Below are positions 60,488 through 64,000 of a stretch of 64,000 nucleotides of DNA, piece by piece. Made by a program: the position numbers and the translations under genes. The stretch is taken from positions 248,001 to 312,000 of the forward strand of contig NZ_JAAAKW010000001.1 of assembly GCF_009905615.1 (NCBI RefSeq), written 5' to 3'. Numbering within the stretch: position 1 is the stretch's first letter; each line of letters begins with the position of its first letter. This stretch comes from Pseudomonas sp. SLFW. Its GTDB lineage: Bacteria; Pseudomonadota; Gammaproteobacteria; Pseudomonadales; Pseudomonadaceae. The notes below the pieces were generated by a model, which was given only the letters and a program-made list of their open reading frames with translations, was not told the DNA's origin and searched no databases.

Positions 60488-60543
60488 ATGTCATTGACAT
60501 GCCATCACCTAGCCATCTCTCTGTCATAAACGATGGCGATACT
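60488..60543 (+). promoter_or_regulatory. Four-repeat Pho-box-like array and -10 of the porin gene
   Basis: Heptamers ATGTCAT (60488), ATGCCAT (60499), TAGCCAT (60510) and CTGTCAT (60521) are repeated every 11 bases, the last a perfect Pho half-box. Ten bases later GATACT (60538) is placed as a -10, the usual distance in Pho promoters, with no good -35. The rest of the 294-base gap (60364-60657) shows no gene. Confidence 0.65.
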
Positions 60544-60657
60544 GGCGCCTGTTTTTAGAGCCCCAGGTTCTTAAAAACACAGACTTTTTTCCCGCCCATT
60601 TCCGGTCGGTCGTTCCCAGGATGGCTTTGTCATCCCTTCTCATCTACGGAGATTGAT

Positions 60658-61977
60658 ATGCGTCTTGCTTCCACCAAAACTGCGGCAGCCCTGTGTGGCG
60701 GTCTGTTGCTGGCCATGAGCGTTCCGGCCAGCGCCGCAGTCGACGCGAAACTGCTCGACATGCTCAAGGCCAACGGGTCGATTTCTCCAACCCAGTACGC
60801 CGAACTGCAAAACGAGTTGGCCAAAGATCAGCAGGCTCAGCAACAAGCCCAGAAAGCGACAGCCGATCAGATCGCTGCTGCTACTGCTGCCAAGTCCTCG
60901 GAACTGTCGGCATTCGAACAGAAAGTGGCGTGGGCCGCCAAGACTCAGTTCAAAGGCGACGTTCGCGTTCGTCAGGAAACGGTCAAAATCGACGACCAGA
61001 ACAACAGCCAGGACAAGAACCGCCAGCGTATCCGTGTTCGTCTGGGCGCGTACACCGACATCAACCCACAGGTCAGCACCGGTATTCGTATCGCCACTGG
61101 CGGCGACAACAAGGCCAACTCCACCAACGTTGACCAGAACGACTACTTCACCAAGAAAGACCTGTGGCTGGATCAGGGCTACATCGATTACCACCCGACT
61201 GCGATCCAGAACCTGCACCTCATCGGCGGCAAGATGGCCCAGCCTTGGGTCAGCGAAGGCGACGTGATCTGGGACGCCGACATCAACCCGGAAGGTCTGG
61301 CAGCCACTTACAGCTTGCCCATCAGCAAATCCTTCGAGCTGTTCGGTAGCGCCGGTACTTACACCCTCAAAGACAACATCAGCGGCGACGGCACCCAGTT
61401 CAAGAACGACCTGCGCCTGAACGCGGCTCAGCTGGGTACGCGTATCGGTGTTGCCGATGCCATGAAACTGACCCTCGGCGGTTCCGTTTACCAGTACCAG
61501 CACTCCAACGACTGTAATCCGGCTGCTGCCAGCACCGCGACCACCTTCTGCGGCCTGGGCATCAACGGCAACAACACCAACGACTTCCGCCTGTATGAAG
61601 GCTTCGGTCAACTGGACTTCACCGGTCTGGTCGTTCCTCTGAGCCTGTACGGTCAGTACGTGGTCAACAGCGCCACCGACAGCGATCAGGACACCGCATG
61701 GCTGGCCGGTGCCAAGACCAAGGTGTTTGGCTTCGGTCTGGACTACAACTATCGCGATACTCAGCGTAACGCAGTGGTTGGCGCCTTCACCGACTCCGAC
61801 TTCGCCAACGGCACCACCGGTTCGCGCGGCCACAAGCTGAGCGTTTCGTACGATGTCGACAAGAACTTCACCTTGGGCGCCACGTACTTCCTGACCAAAG
61901 CAGACTTCGCCTACGCGAACGCTCCGCGTGACCAGGATGCCAACACCCTGCAACTGGACGTGATGGCCAAGTTCTAA
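60658..61977 (+). CDS. Outer-membrane putative porin
   Basis: 439 residues. The signal peptide ends at PASA. A short helical/coiled region follows (30-95, LLDMLKANGSISPTQYAELQ and a Gln/Ala-rich stretch), probably a trimerisation segment. From residue 100 a long series of amphipathic beta strands ends with the outer-membrane signature LDVMAKF (terminal Phe). It matches the putative porin family (Porin_5) and not OprP/OprO at sequence level. A ribosome site ACGGAG is present. The Pho-box-like array upstream suggests expression at low phosphate, and thus uptake of phosphate or phosphorylated compounds; this is an inference. Confidence 0.87.
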   Translation: MRLASTKTAAALCGGLLLAMSVPASAAVDAKLLDMLKANGSISPTQYAELQNELAKDQQAQQQAQKATADQIAAATAAKSSELSAFEQKVAWAAKTQFKGDVRVRQETVKIDDQNNSQDKNRQRIRVRLGAYTDINPQVSTGIRIATGGDNKANSTNVDQNDYFTKKDLWLDQGYIDYHPTAIQNLHLIGGKMAQPWVSEGDVIWDADINPEGLAATYSLPISKSFELFGSAGTYTLKDNISGDGTQFKNDLRLNAAQLGTRIGVADAMKLTLGGSVYQYQHSNDCNPAAASTATTFCGLGINGNNTNDFRLYEGFGQLDFTGLVVPLSLYGQYVVNSATDSDQDTAWLAGAKTKVFGFGLDYNYRDTQRNAVVGAFTDSDFANGTTGSRGHKLSVSYDVDKNFTLGATYFLTKADFAYANAPRDQDANTLQLDVMAKF

Positions 61978-62023
61978 GAAAAGCAGCCGCGCGTTTCGAG
62001 CGGCAAGCTTCAAGCTGAAAGCG

Positions 62024-62134
62024 TCAGACCTTGAGTGCTCCCTCAAGGTCTGAAGTGACACTCACAGCCCGCCGTTGCCCTGTCGGATCCCCATCATCCG
62101 TTCCGACAGGTCACCGCCGGGCTGTTTTTATTTT
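62024..62134 (+). terminator. Hairpin plus intrinsic terminator after the porin gene
   Basis: A perfect 12-bp stem TCAGACCTTGAG/CTCAAGGTCTGA (62024-62053) is followed by a nested hairpin. That hairpin has outer stem CAGCCCG/CGGGCTG (62065-62124), inner CCTGTCGGA/TCCGACAGG, and the run TTTTTATTTT. It is a strong terminator with a stabilising upstream stem. Confidence 0.85.
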
Positions 62135-62166
62135 GGGCGCCGAACACTTTTTTATGAGCAGAAACC

Positions 62167-62258
62167 CCTGTAGGAGCGAATTCATTCGCGAGAGGCCTAC
62201 ACAACCGACACAACCATGTCGCCTGACAGATCTTTCGCGAATGAATTCGCTCCTACAG
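62167..62258. repeat. REP doublet, family A
   Basis: CCTGTAGGAGCGAATTCATT and the inverted arm ending GAATTCGCTCCTACAG lie between convergent porin and KAS III genes. Confidence 0.85.
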
Positions 62259-62292
62259 TTTCAGATCCCGGTCTGATCCGAGAGCGGAGTCG

Positions 62293-63414
62293 TTACTTCT
62301 TACGCAGAATCACGCTACCAATCGAATACCCCGCCCCAAACGAACTGAGCACGCCCAGTGCGCCGGTCGGCAGGTCGTCCTGGTAGGTGTGAAACGCAAT
62401 CACCGAACCCGCCGAACTGGTGTTGGCGTAGCGGTCGAGAATCACCGGGGCCTCTTCGACAGTGGCGTCGCGGTCCAGCAGTTTCTTCACGATCAAATGG
62501 TTCATGCTGAGGTTCGCCTGATGCAGCCAGAAACGCTGCACGTCGCTGACGTTGAGGCTGTTCTCGGTCAGGTGCGTGCCCACCAGTTCCGCCACCATCG
62601 GGCAGACTTCGCGGAACACTTTGCGCCCTTCCTGCACGAACAGCTTGTCCGGCTTGCCTTCGCCTTCTTCCGCCGTGCGGTTGAGGAAGCCGAAGTTGTT
62701 GCGGATGTTGTTGGAGAAGCTGGTCAGCAACTTGGTGCTGACGATGTCGAACTGATGCTCGGACGTCGCCAGATCAGCACGTTCAACCACCACTGCCGTC
62801 GCCGCATCACCGAAGATGAAGTGGCTGTCGCGATCACGGAAATTAAGGTGCGCGGTGCAGATTTCCGGGCTGATCACCAACAGCGCACGGGCCTGGCCGA
62901 GTTTGACGCTATTGTAGGCGGTCTGAATGCCGAACGTGGCCGAGGAACAGGCAACGTTCATGTCGAAACCGAACCCCTGAGCGCCCAGCGCCGCCTGAAT
63001 CTCGATCGAGATGGCCGGGTAAGCCCGTTGCAGGTTGGAGCAGGCGACGATCACGCCGTCGATGTCAGCAGCCGTTTTGCCTGCGCGCTGCAACGCCTGT
63101 TCAGCGGCGGCGACGCCCATCTCGCAGAGGATCGACCATTCGTCGTTCGAGCGTTCCGGCAGACGAGGCTTCATGCGATTCGGGTCGAGAATGCCGTCCT
63201 TGTCCATGACGAAGCGGCTTTTGATGCCGCTGGCCTTCTCGATGAACGCCGCGCTGGATTCGGTCAACGCCTGCACGTCACCCGCCTCGATGGCGGCGGC
63301 GTTTTCAGCATTGAATTGCGCGACGTAGGTGTTGAAAGAATGCACCAGCTCATCGTTGGAAATGCTGTTGGCCGGGGTGAAAAGCCCTGTGCCGCTGATC
63401 ACGACGTCGTACAC
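62293..63414 (-). CDS. Beta-ketoacyl-ACP synthase III (PA3286-like)
   Basis: 373 residues from a GTG at 63414, eight bases after AGAGAGGAA. The upstream in-frame start at 63465 lacks family similarity. The catalytic triad is present: Cys in NVACSSATFGIQTAYN (near residue 133), His in WLHQANLSMNHLI (near residue 298), and Asn in ANTSSAGSVI (near residue 332). A 50-residue insertion after the first strand resembles P. aeruginosa PA3286, which condenses octanoyl-CoA from beta-oxidation with malonyl-ACP. A similar shunt role is inferred. It is a single gene. Confidence 0.9.
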   Translation of the reverse strand: MYDVVISGTGLFTPANSISNDELVHSFNTYVAQFNAENAAAIEAGDVQALTESSAAFIEKASGIKSRFVMDKDGILDPNRMKPRLPERSNDEWSILCEMGVAAAEQALQRAGKTAADIDGVIVACSNLQRAYPAISIEIQAALGAQGFGFDMNVACSSATFGIQTAYNSVKLGQARALLVISPEICTAHLNFRDRDSHFIFGDAATAVVVERADLATSEHQFDIVSTKLLTSFSNNIRNNFGFLNRTAEEGEGKPDKLFVQEGRKVFREVCPMVAELVGTHLTENSLNVSDVQRFWLHQANLSMNHLIVKKLLDRDATVEEAPVILDRYANTSSAGSVIAFHTYQDDLPTGALGVLSSFGAGYSIGSVILRKK

Positions 63415-63631
63415 GGTCGTTCCTCTCTTTTTGAATGGCAGCAGACAAAGCGTCTGCGCAAGCACGGTGCTGGCTATTTCTGGAACGACAGTACCAATGC
63501 AACGATAAAATCCCCCGTTGGCGGGAGCAGTGTTTTTGTAACGCTTGGGGTTTTAACCGCGAAGTTTGCCATAACGGCCGGAATTTGGCGCTATCGGGCC
63601 GCTGGAATGCAGGACCGCGGCATCGCAATTC

Positions 63632-63725
63632 CCTGTGGGAGCGAATTCATTCGCGAATGGCCCGTACATCCGACACATCTCTGCCGTCTGAACCTTCGTT
63701 TCGCGAATGAATTCGCTCCTACAGG
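63632..63725. repeat. REP doublet, family A
   Basis: CCTGTGGGAGCGAATTCATT and inverted GCGAATGAATTCGCTCCTAC surround a 40-base spacer, between KAS III and hrpA. Confidence 0.85.
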
Positions 63726-63758
63726 GGAACGCGGTGAGTCAGATAAACCGCGAACTAT

Positions 63759-64000
63759 TTACCCCTCCACTGCCGCCCACTGCTTGCTCAATCGCTTGTC
63801 GGAAATCGGCACCTTGGTCCCCAATTGCTGGCCGAACAGCGACACGCGGTACTCCTCCAGCCACCAGCGGTACACCGCCAGTTCGGGATCGCGCTTGCCT
63901 TCCTGGGCGTGTTTGTCGGCGCGGGTCTGGTATTGCGCCCAGAGGTTGCCGAGTTCGATGCTCCACACCCGGTCTTTCTGCACCTGGCTGCCCAGCTTTT
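63759..64000 (-). CDS. hrpA: ATP-dependent RNA helicase HrpA, C-terminal end only
   Basis: The frame enters from the right edge (KLGSQVQKDRVWSIELGNLW) and stops at TAA 63759. The last 80 residues, including YRWWLEEYRVSLFGQQLGTK and PISDKRLSKQW, match the DUF3418 C-terminus of bacterial HrpA DEAH helicases. The helicase core lies outside the window. HrpA acts on stalled ribosomes and mRNA in other bacteria. Confidence 0.85.
   Translation of the reverse strand, partial: KLGSQVQKDRVWSIELGNLWAQYQTRADKHAQEGKRDPELAVYRWWLEEYRVSLFGQQLGTKVPISDKRLSKQWAAVEG

Overview
The window is chromosomal DNA from a fluorescent Pseudomonas, of the P. fluorescens / P. syringae type. The GC content is high and gene density is about 90 percent. 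Blocks of the P. aeruginosa PAO1 gene order are recognisable (lpxL-minC-minD-minE-rluA-apeB; quinone oxidoreductase-prc-EAL protein-FKBP; PlsC-type MFS protein, SLC5-type histidine kinase), and REP doublets are abundant. I see no prophage, transposase, rRNA operon or CRISPR array. The species cannot be named from this sequence alone.

Left part (1-17.6 kb): the end of a DUF485 protein that normally accompanies an acetate permease; a quaternary-amine binding protein; a GH17 glucan enzyme; a strong candidate for a Crc-sequestering sRNA (CrcX/CrcY type, sigma-54 promoter, five A-rich Hfq/Crc motifs); a hydrolase coupled to mlaA; pirin; patatin; lpxL; the minCDE division operon; rluA; apeB; and a large MscS channel.

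Middle part (17.6-33 kb): two accessory metabolic modules. The first looks like a methylated-amine (betaine) catabolic locus. It has an ABC binding protein, a TMADH-type flavoprotein demethylase, a ProC-like reductase, a TetR and a LysR regulator, and a Rieske oxygenase with its reductase. Paired TGTACA boxes upstream of both the demethylase and the tetR gene suggest TetR ties these units together. The second is a GntR/UTRA-controlled ABC importer with an alkaline-phosphatase-superfamily hydrolase inside the operon, probably for an organophosphorus compound such as 2-aminoethylphosphonate. A HAD phosphatase follows it. Matching GntR-type palindromes lie upstream of the regulator and of the operon.

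Right part (33-64 kb): an Ig-like protein with a sequestered ribosome binding site; prc; an EAL protein that seems truncated; a Phd/HTH gene pair; YkvA and FKBP proteins; and nitrate assimilation as two divergent units, a nitrate reductase-flavoprotein fusion and nirBD, each with its own terminator in the leader. Then come two tRNAs, rdgC, a BASS transporter, a lysophospholipid MFS-acyltransferase, a TDT transporter, the CrbS/MxtR sensor kinase, a GNAT protein, a porin behind a four-repeat Pho-box-like array, a KAS III enzyme and the end of hrpA.

About 19 REP doublets of at least five arm types fill the intergenic spaces. Nutrient control is the recurring theme: carbon (crc sRNA, CrbS), nitrogen (nas/nir leaders), phosphorus (Pho-like arrays, phosphonate-type importer) and osmolytes (betaine binding proteins and demethylases).
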